Part shown: positions 1 to 8,837 of the stretch, in pieces | How positions within the stretch are numbered: position 1 is the first letter of the stretch | How the letters are laid out: the number at the start of each line of letters is the position of its first letter | Assembly (NCBI GenBank): GCA_050258375.1 | Contig: JBLMYQ010000068.1 | Coordinates: forward strand, 1 to 64,000 | DNA length: 64,000 bases | Reading direction: 5' to 3' | Source of the DNA: JBLMYQ01 sp050258375 | Lineage (GTDB): Bacteria; Bacillota; Clostridia; Acetivibrionales; UBA4821 | Made by a program: the position numbers and the translations under genes | The notes under the pieces: generated by a model | What the model saw: the letters and a program-made list of their open reading frames with translations, nothing else | The model's database searches: none | Told to the model about the DNA's origin: nothing

Positions 1-1098
1 TGAACTGACCTTATCATATAAAATCCCCGCAATTAAGCTTGCAGGCAAAAGGGTAATGCCAAGAACGGCATTATACAATCCCAGTCCGGTTCCTCTTTTA
101 TCCGCATCAATCAAGTCTGACACAAGCGCCTTTTGAATTCCGTCAGTTGAAGCACTGTAAAGTCCATATAAGGCAAATAAGGTTATAATAACAAAGTGAA
201 TGCTGTATGCTCCGAAACAGAAATAAATAATTGAATACAATAAATATCCAAAAATAATCAGTCTTTCTCTTCCAATTTTATCTGAAAGCATGCCGGCCGG
301 CATTGCAAATATTACTGAAACAACATTAAAAACAAGATAAAGCAGTGGTATATAAATATCGCTAAAGCCTGAATCTTTTGCCTTAACAAGCAAAAGTGCA
401 TCTGTTGAATTCCCTAAAGTAAATATAAAAGCAATAAAAAGAAATGCATAGAATCTCTTTGAAAAATCCTTAAGTACGATTTTTCCGGGCAGGCTTTCCT
501 TTGACTTTTTAGCTTCTTTAATAAATGATGCTATAACTATAACCCCTAGAACCGCAGGTATTGTAGCCAACAAGAACACCAATCTGTAGTTGTTCGCAAA
601 AACAGCCATAATCCAGACAGCAATAAGCGGACCTAATATTGCCCCTGCATTATCCATTGCCTTATGAAATCCAAAATTCTTTCCTGCCTTTTTCCCATCG
701 GTTGAACCGGCAATCAAGCTATCTCTCGGAGCAGTCCTTATTCCCTTTCCAACTCTCTCTATAAATCTAAGATATAAAATCTGAAACGGGGTTGCAACAA
801 AGGAATAAATCGGTGTAATAAGCGCAGTAATAAAATATCCCAGCAGCATAAAAGGCTTGTTTTTGCCTATTTTATCGCTCCACCATCCTGAAATAGCCTT
901 TAATACCGAAGCTGTACTTTCCGCAACTCCCTCTATCAGTGAAAGCTCGGTTTTAGAAGCCCCTATGGAGAGCAAGAAAAGAGGCATAACTGCATATACC
1001 ATTTTGGTTGAAGTATCAGTCAAAAAGCTCGTAAGCCCCGCAAGAAACACATTAGGTTCCATACCCAAAATCTTTTTTTTATTCTCTGTGCCCAACAA
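1..1098 (-). CDS. MFS transporter, 3' end cut by window edge
   Basis: The reverse strand reads an open frame of 366 codons running off the left edge, so the C-terminus is missing. It translates to a multi-pass protein with a typical major facilitator loop (ERVGKGIRTAPRDSLIA) after the second or third membrane segment and a second-half loop MLSDKIGRERLI. A TTG at 1098 is the best start because AGGGGG lies 7 bases upstream; an ATG at 1062 is the alternative. It begins 11 bases after the CDF exporter stop, so it is probably co-transcribed and under the same metal-sensing leader. That makes a metal or drug efflux role plausible, but the substrate cannot be read from the sequence. Confidence 0.85.
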   Translation of the reverse strand, partial: MLGTENKKKILGMEPNVFLAGLTSFLTDTSTKMVYAVMPLFLLSIGASKTELSLIEGVAESTASVLKAISGWWSDKIGKNKPFMLLGYFITALITPIYSFVATPFQILYLRFIERVGKGIRTAPRDSLIAGSTDGKKAGKNFGFHKAMDNAGAILGPLIAVWIMAVFANNYRLVFLLATIPAVLGVIVIASFIKEAKKSKESLPGKIVLKDFSKRFYAFLFIAFIFTLGNSTDALLLVKAKDSGFSDIYIPLLYLVFNVVSVIFAMPAGMLSDKIGRERLIIFGYLLYSIIYFCFGAYSIHFVIITLFALYGLYSASTDGIQKALVSDLIDADKRGTGLGLYNAVLGITLLPASLIAGILYDKVSS

Positions 1099-1109
1099 TA
1101 AACCGCCCC

Positions 1110-2027
1110 CTAGATGATAACATCGCTATCTGAAGGTTCTGAATTTTTCCCTTCTTTATTAACCATACCTGGTTCAATATGAATATTCACATTGGTATGC
1201 TTTAACGAATTCTCCAAGTCGGTCTCAATACGTTCACTTAAAGCATGAGACTCTTTAACAGTCAATTCCTCTTGTACAGTCATATGAAAATCAATGTATT
1301 TCATGTTTCCTGCTTTTCTGGTTCTTAACATATGGTAGTCAAGTATTTCATTGTCGTATTTCTCCATAACCTTTTTTATCATTTCTTCATCTTCCAATGG
1401 CAGACTTGAATCCATAAGAGGTAAAAATGCATTTCTGCAAAGAACCCAGGATTCTTTTATTATCAAGCATGCAACAGCAATTGCTACTATTGGGTCAAGT
1501 ATAGTCATTCCGGTAAAAGCAATCAAAATCAGTCCCAGTCCAACTCCCAGTGAAGTATACACATCAGTTTTCAGGTGAAGCGCATCAGCTTCCAATGCAA
1601 TTGAATCTTCTTCCTTTGCAACCTTATATAATTTACGGGCTACTATTGTATTTACCAAAGCAGAAAGCAGCATTACTCCTACTGCAACCCAAGTTTCTTC
1701 AATCCTGGTAGGATGAAGCAGCTTTTTAACAGCTTCCTGTATTATTAAAAAGGCTGCGATAAAAATTAGTAATCCTTCAATCAATCCGGAAAAGTTCTCA
1801 GCCTTTCCATGACCATAAGGATGGTCTTTATCTGCAGGCTTTCCTGATATTTTTACAGATATAAATGCAATAATTGAAGCTAAAAGGTCCATACTTGAGT
1901 GTATTGCTTCAGATATTATACTAACTGATCCACTCATAATTCCTGCTATTACCTTCGCAATTATCAAGCTGGTGTTTGAGATTATTGAAAGCATTGCAAC
2001 TTTAACCTTCTTACTAGTGCTGTTCAA
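1110..2027 (-). CDS. Cation diffusion facilitator (CDF) metal exporter
   Basis: About 305 residues of the CDF family: proton-coupled efflux of divalent metals across the cytoplasmic membrane. Membrane segments begin at VAMLSIISNTSLIIAKV. The SIISEAIHSSMDLLAS and DKDHPYGHGKAENFSG stretches are the family's metal-site helix 2 and its following loop, and the C-terminal third is the soluble dimerisation domain. A longer frame is open up to 2174, but that start would lie inside the riboswitch. I prefer TTG at 2027, preceded by AGAGGA at 2038-2043; ATG at 2045 has no good ribosome site. The NiCo riboswitch upstream points to cobalt/nickel as the substrates. Confidence 0.93.
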   Translation of the reverse strand: MNSTSKKVKVAMLSIISNTSLIIAKVIAGIMSGSVSIISEAIHSSMDLLASIIAFISVKISGKPADKDHPYGHGKAENFSGLIEGLLIFIAAFLIIQEAVKKLLHPTRIEETWVAVGVMLLSALVNTIVARKLYKVAKEEDSIALEADALHLKTDVYTSLGVGLGLILIAFTGMTILDPIVAIAVACLIIKESWVLCRNAFLPLMDSSLPLEDEEMIKKVMEKYDNEILDYHMLRTRKAGNMKYIDFHMTVQEELTVKESHALSERIETDLENSLKHTNVNIHIEPGMVNKEGKNSEPSDSDVII

Positions 2028-2097
2028 GTTAATCCATCCTCTCATTCTATAATTTTTTGCTGTAAATAAAAACTCATTTTTCAAATACCTTAGGCAT

Positions 2098-2136
2098 AAA
2101 AAAACTGTGGAACCATAATTAAAATTATAGTCCCAC
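2098..2136 (-). terminator. Riboswitch expression platform (intrinsic terminator)
   Basis: On the minus strand a 14-bp stem with a two-base tip (2107-2136, starting GTGGGACTATAATT) is followed by a run of seven T (2104-2098). Its 5' arm shares 2126-2136 with the last aptamer stem (GTGGGAC plus the P1 strand CTATA), so the aptamer and the terminator cannot both form. This is the arrangement of a transcriptional ON switch. Confidence 0.9.
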
Positions 2137-2199
2137 AGGATATTCCTGCTGCTGATTAGCCAGCCCAGCCCCACCGGTTTCCCGATCGCCTGCTCTATA
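2126..2199 (-). promoter_or_regulatory. NiCo (czcD) riboswitch aptamer
   Basis: On the minus strand the segment has the NiCo layout. P1 pairs TATAG (2199-2195) with CTATA (2130-2126). Then come the conserved GAGCAGGC, a hairpin CGG-GAAA-CCG, the conserved GCTGGGCTG with a GCTG/CAGC hairpin, and a CAGG/CCTG hairpin followed by TGTGGGAC. From memory, these conserved blocks and their order match the published cobalt/nickel-binding czcD aptamer. It sits directly upstream of a CDF exporter, the classic context. A covariance-model search (Rfam NiCo) would confirm it. Confidence 0.92.
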
Positions 2200-2222
2200 C
2201 ATAACGTATTTTATTATTCAAT

Positions 2223-2251
2223 ATATTAAATGATGCAGATAATTGTGTCAA
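2223..2251 (-). promoter_or_regulatory. SigA-type promoter for riboswitch-CDF-MFS unit
   Basis: Minus strand: -35 TTGACA (2251-2246), 17-base spacer, -10 TAATAT (2228-2223). Transcription would begin near 2216, about 17 bases before the aptamer P1 strand, which fits a leader that starts just ahead of the riboswitch. It lies right after the stop of the upstream gene. Confidence 0.8.
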
Positions 2252-2262
2252 GAGTAATATTT

Positions 2263-2991
2263 CTACCTTCCGTGCCTGCCTTCAAGCTGCCGTCCCTTCA
2301 TATGCTGTATACAGTCGTTCATAATAAGCTTTATCTTATCCTCTTTTTCATCCAATTCAGGCTGAGGACAAAGTTCTTTTTCTCTTTGGATAATTGCAAG
2401 ATAATAAACAAGATACCAGTAAGCAATTTTACCTTTTCCAAAGAAACCTGCGTTTTTATCTGCAAGCTCCTTTACATCTACCTCCGACTCCCCTTCTTGA
2501 CTTTCTTTAGCAAAAGGCAGCGGACTTCTCAGGAAATCTTCAATAAGATTTATATGCTCTTTTTCCAGCTTTTTCCCCTCTTCTAGAAATTTATCATTAT
2601 TAATTGTTATTTTGCTTTTATCCCCAAGCTCTTTAAATAATTTTGAACCTCTTATTATAACTCCCGCCAAAAGCATTTGTGCCATTTTCAAATCACTGTT
2701 CATGTCAAAAAATTTCTTTAATTCTTCACCATGCTTTTGATAATTCTTTTCAAGGTTCCAAAGAATTTCAGATACCTTTTCATATGTGCCAAGTGTTCTC
2801 TCCCAGCCTTTAACATCTCTGCCTTCAACAACCCCTGCTCCGGAATATATACCTTCAAGCTTCACATACTGGGTAATAAGGTTCTCAAGCCTTTCAGCTC
2901 CCGGCTCCGGTTCCATTTTTGAGAATTCAGTACCTGCAAACCTGACAAGATATATTAACCTTTCACTTATATTACCTTCATTGGCAGCCAT
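2263..2991 (-). CDS. Hypothetical protein next to VirD4-like ATPase
   Basis: A 242-residue soluble, charged and mostly helical protein that I do not recognise. It has no signal peptide or clear membrane segment. GGAGTG lies 7 bases before the ATG. It is the last gene of the four-gene unit that starts at 5836, 15 bases after the coupling ATPase stop, so it is probably co-transcribed with it. An accessory or partner role for the ATPase is inference only. Confidence 0.75.
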   Translation of the reverse strand: MAANEGNISERLIYLVRFAGTEFSKMEPEPGAERLENLITQYVKLEGIYSGAGVVEGRDVKGWERTLGTYEKVSEILWNLEKNYQKHGEELKKFFDMNSDLKMAQMLLAGVIIRGSKLFKELGDKSKITINNDKFLEEGKKLEKEHINLIEDFLRSPLPFAKESQEGESEVDVKELADKNAGFFGKGKIAYWYLVYYLAIIQREKELCPQPELDEKEDKIKLIMNDCIQHMKGRQLEGRHGR

Positions 2992-3006
2992 ATTTTTTCA
3001 CTCCAT

Positions 3007-4875
3007 CTATACTATATTGAACAGCTCATCAAATCTTTTTTCGAGCTCTTCATCAGTTATTTCCTGATTACCATTCTCTTCAGGGCTGTAATCATATGGG
3101 TTAAAGATTCTCCACTCCGGTCTGTTTCCAGTTTTTATCTCGTTATGATGTATCTTTGCAGCAACAGACTGGTTATATCCCGAATGCTGTGCAATATCAT
3201 ATTTTCTGCATTTTATAGGATTTATACCCTTTATCATGATAATTTCAGTCCATAAATCCAGCCTTTTTAATTCATCAATGGTCATAAGTGTTCTTGCCAT
3301 TGACTGCTCACCGCTAGTCATTGAAAAGCTGCCAGGAGTACTGCCTGAGAAAACACCGGCAAGACCTTTTTTAAAAGGTGTATTATATGATTCGGTCTTT
3401 TTAGAAATAGTAGTCTCGCCAAGACTTTTCGATATATACTCACAGGTTTTTAGTGCCTGACTTCCCAAAAACAGCTGCACATCACAGTTTGAAATTATGT
3501 TTTCATAAATATCCTTATATAAGTCTATAAGCTGATCCAAGCTCTGAAGGATTATGCTTATGTTAATCCTTCTGCTTCTGCTCGTACTGATTTTCTGATT
3601 AAAATCAGGAATTCTTCCGGTATTTGCAAACTCATCAAGCAGGAAGAACACAGGAACCTCTAAAGAACCTCCGTTCTTGTCAGCTACATCATAAAGTCTT
3701 TGCAGTATTTGCCCGAAAAACATGGTAGCAAGAAAGTTAAAAGTGCTGTGGCTGTCAGGAGTAATACAGAATATTGCTGTCTTTTTCTTTCCAAGAGCTT
3801 CAATATCAATATTATTTGCTCCCATAATCCCAGCTATTTCCGGCGTATCAAAAGGATTCAACCTTGTTGCCAATCCAACCAAAACTCCTGCTCTGGTCTT
3901 ATCAACAGCCAATCTGAAGGTTTCGTAATTCTTTCTTCCCATATGGTCAAAAGGAAGCTCCATGAACATATTATCCATCAGGTCAAAATCAGCTCCTGCG
4001 CGGACAAGTGCAAGACAGCTTGCAAGAGACTGTTCCTCAGGAGGACACTTTGAACATATATAGTAAATACAGGATTTAAGAAGTGCCTTTTCCGCCAATG
4101 GCCAGAATGGGTCTTCGGATTTTGCACCCGCATTGGTATTATCTATTATTGAATCTGCTATTATATCTACATCAATATTGGTTCTGACATGTGCAAGAGG
4201 ATTGTAATTATCACTACAGTCAGGATTGACAAGGTTGAACACCTTTACATCATACCCGTTTGCTTTTAAAAAGCCTGCAGTTGTATCATAAAGCTCTCCC
4301 TTTGGGTCTGTTATTACATACGAACCAAGCATATTCAATATATTCGGCATAACATAGCCTCTTGATTTTCGAGAACCCGCTCCACCGAATACCAAAACAT
4401 TTTTATTGATTTTTCTGCTGTCAATATCAAGATACTTCCCAACTCCAAGGAGCAGTCCCTTTTCTTTGTTAAGTATTTCGTATTCTTCTCCCTTTGCCCA
4501 AGCACTTGAACCGTGCTCTACATTCTGATATTCATTTTTATTCATCCTTTGTTTGATTTCGACAAAAGCAAATAATCCAAACAATAAAAGGAAAGCAAGC
4601 TTTGAAAATTCAAAGTATACTTTCCTTACATCTTCATTAGTAAAAACCTTACCTAAGTTGTCAAAAGGTTTTGTCAAGTTAGCAGTGGTTTTTTCCTGGA
4701 ATTTAACAATATAAACTACTCCTGTCACCCTTTTATCTTTTAAAAGTTTCTTGTTTTCTTCATTTATAGAAGCAACAGCAACTGCCAGACATGATGTTAT
4801 ATATGTACAAATTATTAAAACTATAACTCCATAAATTATAAGTCTTTTTTTTAGTTCACTAGATATTCTAGGCAT
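3007..4875 (-). CDS. VirD4/TraG-type coupling ATPase (orphan)
   Basis: 622 residues. There are two N-terminal membrane segments (about 13-33 and 88-106) and then a RecA-like ATPase domain of the type IV secretion coupling family. The P-loop at 164-171 reads GGAGSRKS, with Arg where the family usually has Gly before Lys. PKGEL at about 191-195 is the family motif, Walker B is FFLLDE at 410-415, and the DEFANTGRIPDF signature follows. The family docks substrates (relaxase-DNA or effector proteins) to a secretion channel. No relaxase, VirB4/VirB6 or other conjugation gene is within 20 kb, so this may be a domesticated copy or an ICE remnant. AGGAGG lies upstream of the ATG. Confidence 0.93.
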   Translation of the reverse strand: MPRISSELKKRLIIYGVIVLIICTYITSCLAVAVASINEENKKLLKDKRVTGVVYIVKFQEKTTANLTKPFDNLGKVFTNEDVRKVYFEFSKLAFLLLFGLFAFVEIKQRMNKNEYQNVEHGSSAWAKGEEYEILNKEKGLLLGVGKYLDIDSRKINKNVLVFGGAGSRKSRGYVMPNILNMLGSYVITDPKGELYDTTAGFLKANGYDVKVFNLVNPDCSDNYNPLAHVRTNIDVDIIADSIIDNTNAGAKSEDPFWPLAEKALLKSCIYYICSKCPPEEQSLASCLALVRAGADFDLMDNMFMELPFDHMGRKNYETFRLAVDKTRAGVLVGLATRLNPFDTPEIAGIMGANNIDIEALGKKKTAIFCITPDSHSTFNFLATMFFGQILQRLYDVADKNGGSLEVPVFFLLDEFANTGRIPDFNQKISTSRSRRINISIILQSLDQLIDLYKDIYENIISNCDVQLFLGSQALKTCEYISKSLGETTISKKTESYNTPFKKGLAGVFSGSTPGSFSMTSGEQSMARTLMTIDELKRLDLWTEIIMIKGINPIKCRKYDIAQHSGYNQSVAAKIHHNEIKTGNRPEWRIFNPYDYSPEENGNQEITDEELEKRFDELFNIV

Positions 4876-4909
4876 AATCTAACCTTTTCCTCCTTGGTAA
4901 ATGAACTCA

Positions 4910-5356
4910 TTAACGATCCAGCCCACTTTTATCTTTTTCACCAATTCCGCGCTGCTCACGCTGTACTTTTAACTGCTGCGCACTTAATGGTCCCCGTCTT
5001 TCAGCAGTAGGAGCCGCTTGCTCTGTGGTCATAGAAAAAACAGGCATTTTTCCTACATTATTTTGAAGGCTTTCTTGGTTTTCTCTGCCCTGCTGCATAT
5101 TCTTAAGGCTATTGGTTAATTCAACATTGTTCTCTGATCTTTCTTCTCTATTTTTAATCTGGTATACTCTGCCTTTCATCTCCCTTGGCTGGTCTTCTCC
5201 TTCAACCAACGCTGTTCTTTCTTCAGCATCAACCATGCCTGGCTCTTGTGTAAACTTCTGTATGCCAGTTATCTCTTTTCCTTTATCTAACCAACGCGCA
5301 ATCCCTATAACATTTCTATCTGCGATTTCAGTAAATATTTTTGCTTTTACATCCAT
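4910..5356 (-). CDS. Hypothetical hydrophilic protein
   Basis: 148 residues, rich in Gln, Glu, Arg and Lys, particularly in the second half (around MQQGRENQESLQNN and QQLKVQREQRG). It looks largely disordered and has no membrane segment. The start has a good site (GGAGG about 9 bases before the ATG). It lies 34 bases upstream of the coupling ATPase gene, in the same unit. The family is not recognised; similar hydrophilic proteins accompany conjugation genes, but that is only a loose analogy. Confidence 0.7.
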   Translation of the reverse strand: MDVKAKIFTEIADRNVIGIARWLDKGKEITGIQKFTQEPGMVDAEERTALVEGEDQPREMKGRVYQIKNREERSENNVELTNSLKNMQQGRENQESLQNNVGKMPVFSMTTEQAAPTAERRGPLSAQQLKVQREQRGIGEKDKSGLDR

Positions 5357-5389
5357 GAAACATTCCTCCGTTTTATATCAAATTACGCT

Positions 5390-5836
5390 TTACTCTCTGA
5401 CAACCTTTCCTTTTATCTCTTCTCCAAAATTATCAGGATCAAGAGAAAAGAATAAAACCGGATTATCAATTGATGAAGAATGAACATATTTCTGTGAAAT
5501 CTTTGCTAGGTTTTTATCTCCATATTGTTTTAAAGGCTTTCCAACAACTTTTAATTCATTATTTTCAATAATCCCTACAGTTAAGGTAATACATAATTCC
5601 TCTTTATTTATTGTGACTATAGTTACTCTTTCCATTTTATTCGGAGTCATAAAGGTCTTAACCTTCTGCCCTGATTTTGCTATATGCTCATCATAGGGAA
5701 GCTTCTTAAATCCTCCATCCTTCCATGCATAAATAATTGTATTTTCTTCTGGCTCGTCCATTATAACCAAAGTATTAATATTGGCATGAGCAAACCCCAA
5801 CCCGGTAGGTGCACTATTTTGATTACTGTTTTCCAT
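5390..5836 (-). CDS. Hypothetical protein, first gene of VirD4 unit
   Basis: 148 residues, soluble, with alternating hydrophobic and charged stretches suggesting a beta-rich fold (NTLVIMDEPEENTIIYAWKDGG; MERVTIVTINKEELCITLTVG). Family not recognised. AAAGGAGGG precedes the ATG. It is the promoter-proximal gene of the unit 5836-2263, behind a plausible promoter at 5939-5967. Confidence 0.75.
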   Translation of the reverse strand: MENSNQNSAPTGLGFAHANINTLVIMDEPEENTIIYAWKDGGFKKLPYDEHIAKSGQKVKTFMTPNKMERVTIVTINKEELCITLTVGIIENNELKVVGKPLKQYGDKNLAKISQKYVHSSSIDNPVLFFSLDPDNFGEEIKGKVVRE

Positions 5837-5938
5837 CTGAAGCCCTCCTTTTCAAGAGGAAAGTATATTCGGGAAATTAAAGAATGTATATCAGTATTTC
5901 GTCATTAGAATACATTAAATTCACTTGACTATGATTAT

Positions 5939-5967
5939 ATTATATAACAAAAAGAAATTTTTGTCAT
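5939..5967 (-). promoter_or_regulatory. Promoter of the VirD4-like unit
   Basis: Minus strand: -35 ATGACA (5967-5962), 17-base spacer, -10 TATAAT (5944-5939). A second TATAAT overlaps five bases further on. It lies directly behind the terminator of the preceding gene, about 100 bases before the first start codon. Confidence 0.6.
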
Positions 5968-5969
5968 TA

Positions 5970-6020
5970 AAAACCCGATTTGCGCCCTCTTATAAATATA
6001 TTAAGGTCTAATCGGGTTTT
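5970..6020 (-). terminator. Intrinsic terminator after the 6032-6421 gene
   Basis: An 11-base inverted repeat AAAACCCGATT (5970-5980) / AATCGGGTTTT (6010-6020) with a T run on the minus-strand 3' side. The loop is long (29 bases), so efficiency is uncertain. Confidence 0.65.
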
Positions 6021-6031
6021 AAATTTAAAAA

Positions 6032-6421
6032 TTATGATGATTTGTGTACGCTCTTTGAATCTATAATATTACGTGTAACCTTTTGTGCAATAACCTCGAT
6101 TGCTTTATGTATTTCTTGAGATGACATCGGATATGACTCAGCTTCAACATACCCTTCAGAAAAGAAAATAATATTCTCTTTTTCTTTTTTCGAATCAAGG
6201 TCTTTAAGAAAGCTCTCAGTTAGAGGCATACCTTCTTCAATCATAAAGCTTTCCTGCGAATAAAAAAAATCCACATCTTCCATTTGCTTAACAGCAGCAG
6301 TATTTATAAATACTTGTTCGTCAAAGTTTTTCAGAGAGTGGTGATTAAGCATATTCTGAAAAGAATCACCATAGGTTTTCATCAATTTCTTATAAACAGC
6401 TTTACTATTGGCGGTTTTCAC
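6032..6421 (-). CDS. Hypothetical protein
   Basis: About 129 residues, soluble, not recognised. I take the GTG at 6421 as start because GGGAGG lies exactly 8 bases upstream; a GTG three codons earlier (6430) overlaps that ribosome site and is unlikely. The protein is acidic in the middle and ends in Lys/Ser-rich sequence. It stands alone between mrdA and the VirD4-like unit, with its own extended -10 promoter and a terminator. Confidence 0.7.
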   Translation of the reverse strand: MKTANSKAVYKKLMKTYGDSFQNMLNHHSLKNFDEQVFINTAAVKQMEDVDFFYSQESFMIEEGMPLTESFLKDLDSKKEKENIIFFSEGYVEAESYPMSSQEIHKAIEVIAQKVTRNIIDSKSVHKSS

Positions 6422-6490
6422 AAGCTTCACCTCCCAACGGTAATATTCTTTATAAACAAAAACATTTTTTTAGTTTATCTATTAAGTACT

Positions 6491-6499
6491 ATTATATCA
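6491..6499 (-). promoter_or_regulatory. Extended -10 promoter for the 6032-6421 gene
   Basis: Minus-strand TGATATAAT is an extended -10 element about 70 bases before the GTG start. A convincing -35 is not visible. Confidence 0.5.
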
Positions 6500-6585
6500 T
6501 ATAAAAAGAAGTTTTTAAATAGTTTAATGTAAAAATTTGTGAATATTGTTATTGTTTGCGTTTATTCGTTAAAATATCAAAATAA

Positions 6586-8787
6586 TTAACGTGTCTGAGG
6601 TATTTCTTCGAATCCGGTCGAATCCAGAATGCCTTGTGCACTATTTTCAGCTTGACTTCCACTTGCTGGGCTGTCATCAGTTGATGTTTGCGGCTTATTT
6701 AACCCGAAATACTCTGCAAATATATCTCTCGCTACAGGTGCCGTATAAGCCCCGTGGCCTCCATTTTCAATTATTACAGCTACTGCAATTTTGGGATTAT
6801 CATAAGGTGCAAAACCAACAAACCACGCATTATCTGATTTCTTTTTCCCTGTATTTTTATTATACTCACGCACCTGAGCTGTTCCAGTTTTACCAGCAAC
6901 CTTTACAGAAAAGTTGGCAAAGGTTCCATATGCGGTTCCTCCTGCATCACCAGTAACAGATTCCATCCCCAGGAATACATTTTTCAAATATTTATCATCA
7001 AGATTTAAAGCTTCTGGTTCATCCTTTATTTCAATACCAAGCTTTTGCGAAAGAATTGAATTGATATCTTTTTTATTTATAGGCTGCCCTTTCCAATCTA
7101 CCATCCTTCCTAAAAGATGCGGTTTATTCCTTATACCCCCATCTGCAAGCGTGGAAATATAGCTTGCCATTTGTACAGGAGTAAATAAATAATCAGATTG
7201 TCCTATCGCCGCCTGAAGAGTATTTCCGGGATACCATCTATCACCCTTTGATTTTTTGTACTCAGGTCCGGCAAGCACTCCTTTATTTTCTCCCGGCAGC
7301 TCAACTCCGGTCTTTCTTCCCAAGCCAAACATCCTCGCATACTTATTAATGTTATCTATTCCGGTTCTGAATCCCATTTCATAAAAATAATAATTGCAGG
7401 AAACCTGTATCGCCCTTGTTACATTTACTGCTCCGTGAGTAGTATGCCCACTATTCCAAATCCAGCATCTCGGCTGGTAATCCTTATATCTCTTATATAT
7501 ACCTTCGTCAATAACTTTTTCTCCCACTGTAACTCTGCCTTCTTCCAGAGCCGCAATAGCCGTAACCATTTTAAAAGTAGAACCCGGAGAATATCCTCCC
7601 TGTATTGCCCTGTTTCTTAATGGAGTCAACTCCTTATCCATCAAGGAATCCCAATCCTTTTTGGTTATCCCTTTAACAAATACAGCCGGATTATATGCCG
7701 GATAGCTTGCCATTGCCAATATTTCTCCGGATTTTACATCCATAGCGACAACCGCTCCGGTCTGAGCATCATCAAATTTATCTTTGAACCCACCAGTATT
7801 AATTAACTTTATTGTATCCTCCAGCGATTTTTCCGCAACTTTTTGCAGCTTATAATCTATAGTAAGATAAATATTATTTCCAGGCTTAGGTGCATTCTCT
7901 TCTGTTCCGGAAAAGCTGTAGTCAAATTCGTCGGTAAGCCTTCCATTCAGGTCCATTTGGACCTTTCGCATACCATCCTTACCCTTTATAAATTCCTCAA
8001 ATATGTTTTCAATCCCACTTTTACCTAAGACATCATTATGGTCATATCCTTTATCTTTTCTGGCTTTCAATTCTTTTTCATTAATTTTTCCGATATAACC
8101 TATAATATGGGCAGCAGTCAGCCCATTTGGGTATTCCCTCACCGGCTCAACAGAAATAACTACCCCTGGATAATCCAAATGCTTTTCTTCAAGCTCTGCC
8201 ACTGTTTCTTTCGAAACATCTACTGCAATCAAAACCGGATCGAAAGCACTAAGTGGCTGCAATCCCATTTCATATCTTACTGCCATTACTTTTCTGGCAT
8301 CTGCCGTACTGACACCGTCACTAATCTTATAAAAGTGCCTGATACTTTTAAATAATTCCACATCAGAAATAGTTGTACTTTTTATTTTAAAACTTTCATA
8401 AAAATTCCGAATCTCGCTCTCACTGCTCTCGTTATCCCTCAAATCAAGCCGTATTGGATTAATAGACATTGGAAAATTGTCACGGTATTGATCTCCATTT
8501 TTTTCGAGTACTTTTACAAGCTGAAGTATCATACCATTTAAATTTTGAGGGCTAACCGATGTTTTCATTATTTCTATATTAAAAGCTTCTCTGTTTGTAG
8601 CCAAAACAACTCCATTCCTGTCAAAAATCTCTCCTCTGGGTGCTTTAATTTCAGCATCTCTGAAAAGGCGCTTTTGGGAAGAGTTTCTAAATTGTTCACC
8701 TTGAATTACTTGCAAACTAAAAAGCTGGGCAATAATGGCTGTGCCCACCAATATAATAATCAGATATGCGATTCTGAATCTAATCAT
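6586..8787 (-). CDS. mrdA: Penicillin-binding protein 2 (elongasome transpeptidase)
   Basis: 733 residues. A single N-terminal membrane anchor (about 5-25) precedes the PBP dimerisation domain (beginning KAPRGEIFDRNGVVLA) and a C-terminal D,D-transpeptidase domain. All three catalytic motifs are present: SxxK as STFK in GGYSPGSTFKM, SxN as SCN in QVSCNYYF, and KTG in VAGKTGTAQV. It cross-links peptidoglycan during lateral wall growth, outside the membrane, with MreBCD and RodA. It is the last gene of the mre operon, 50 bases after mreD. The length is normal for the class and the C-terminal tail is Ser/Thr/Pro-rich. No strong terminator follows. Confidence 0.96.
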   Translation of the reverse strand: MIRFRIAYLIIILVGTAIIAQLFSLQVIQGEQFRNSSQKRLFRDAEIKAPRGEIFDRNGVVLATNREAFNIEIMKTSVSPQNLNGMILQLVKVLEKNGDQYRDNFPMSINPIRLDLRDNESSESEIRNFYESFKIKSTTISDVELFKSIRHFYKISDGVSTADARKVMAVRYEMGLQPLSAFDPVLIAVDVSKETVAELEEKHLDYPGVVISVEPVREYPNGLTAAHIIGYIGKINEKELKARKDKGYDHNDVLGKSGIENIFEEFIKGKDGMRKVQMDLNGRLTDEFDYSFSGTEENAPKPGNNIYLTIDYKLQKVAEKSLEDTIKLINTGGFKDKFDDAQTGAVVAMDVKSGEILAMASYPAYNPAVFVKGITKKDWDSLMDKELTPLRNRAIQGGYSPGSTFKMVTAIAALEEGRVTVGEKVIDEGIYKRYKDYQPRCWIWNSGHTTHGAVNVTRAIQVSCNYYFYEMGFRTGIDNINKYARMFGLGRKTGVELPGENKGVLAGPEYKKSKGDRWYPGNTLQAAIGQSDYLFTPVQMASYISTLADGGIRNKPHLLGRMVDWKGQPINKKDINSILSQKLGIEIKDEPEALNLDDKYLKNVFLGMESVTGDAGGTAYGTFANFSVKVAGKTGTAQVREYNKNTGKKKSDNAWFVGFAPYDNPKIAVAVIIENGGHGAYTAPVARDIFAEYFGLNKPQTSTDDSPASGSQAENSAQGILDSTGFEEIPQTR

Positions 8788-8837
8788 CCTGTCTTTTTCG
8801 GTATTTATAGCTTATCACTCCTATTTTTAAATAACCT

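Noticed and set aside
2098..2136. Simple terminator of the upstream VirD4 unit
   Set aside because: It lies behind a strong promoter and shares bases with the aptamer, so it is better read as the riboswitch expression platform.
1110..2174. A 354-codon frame for the CDF exporter starting at 2174
   Set aside because: Its first ~49 codons would translate the NiCo aptamer and terminator; TTG at 2027 has a ribosome site and gives the normal protein.
2263..5836. Complete integrative conjugative element
   Set aside because: No integrase, relaxase, VirB4 or attachment repeats are found around the coupling ATPase.
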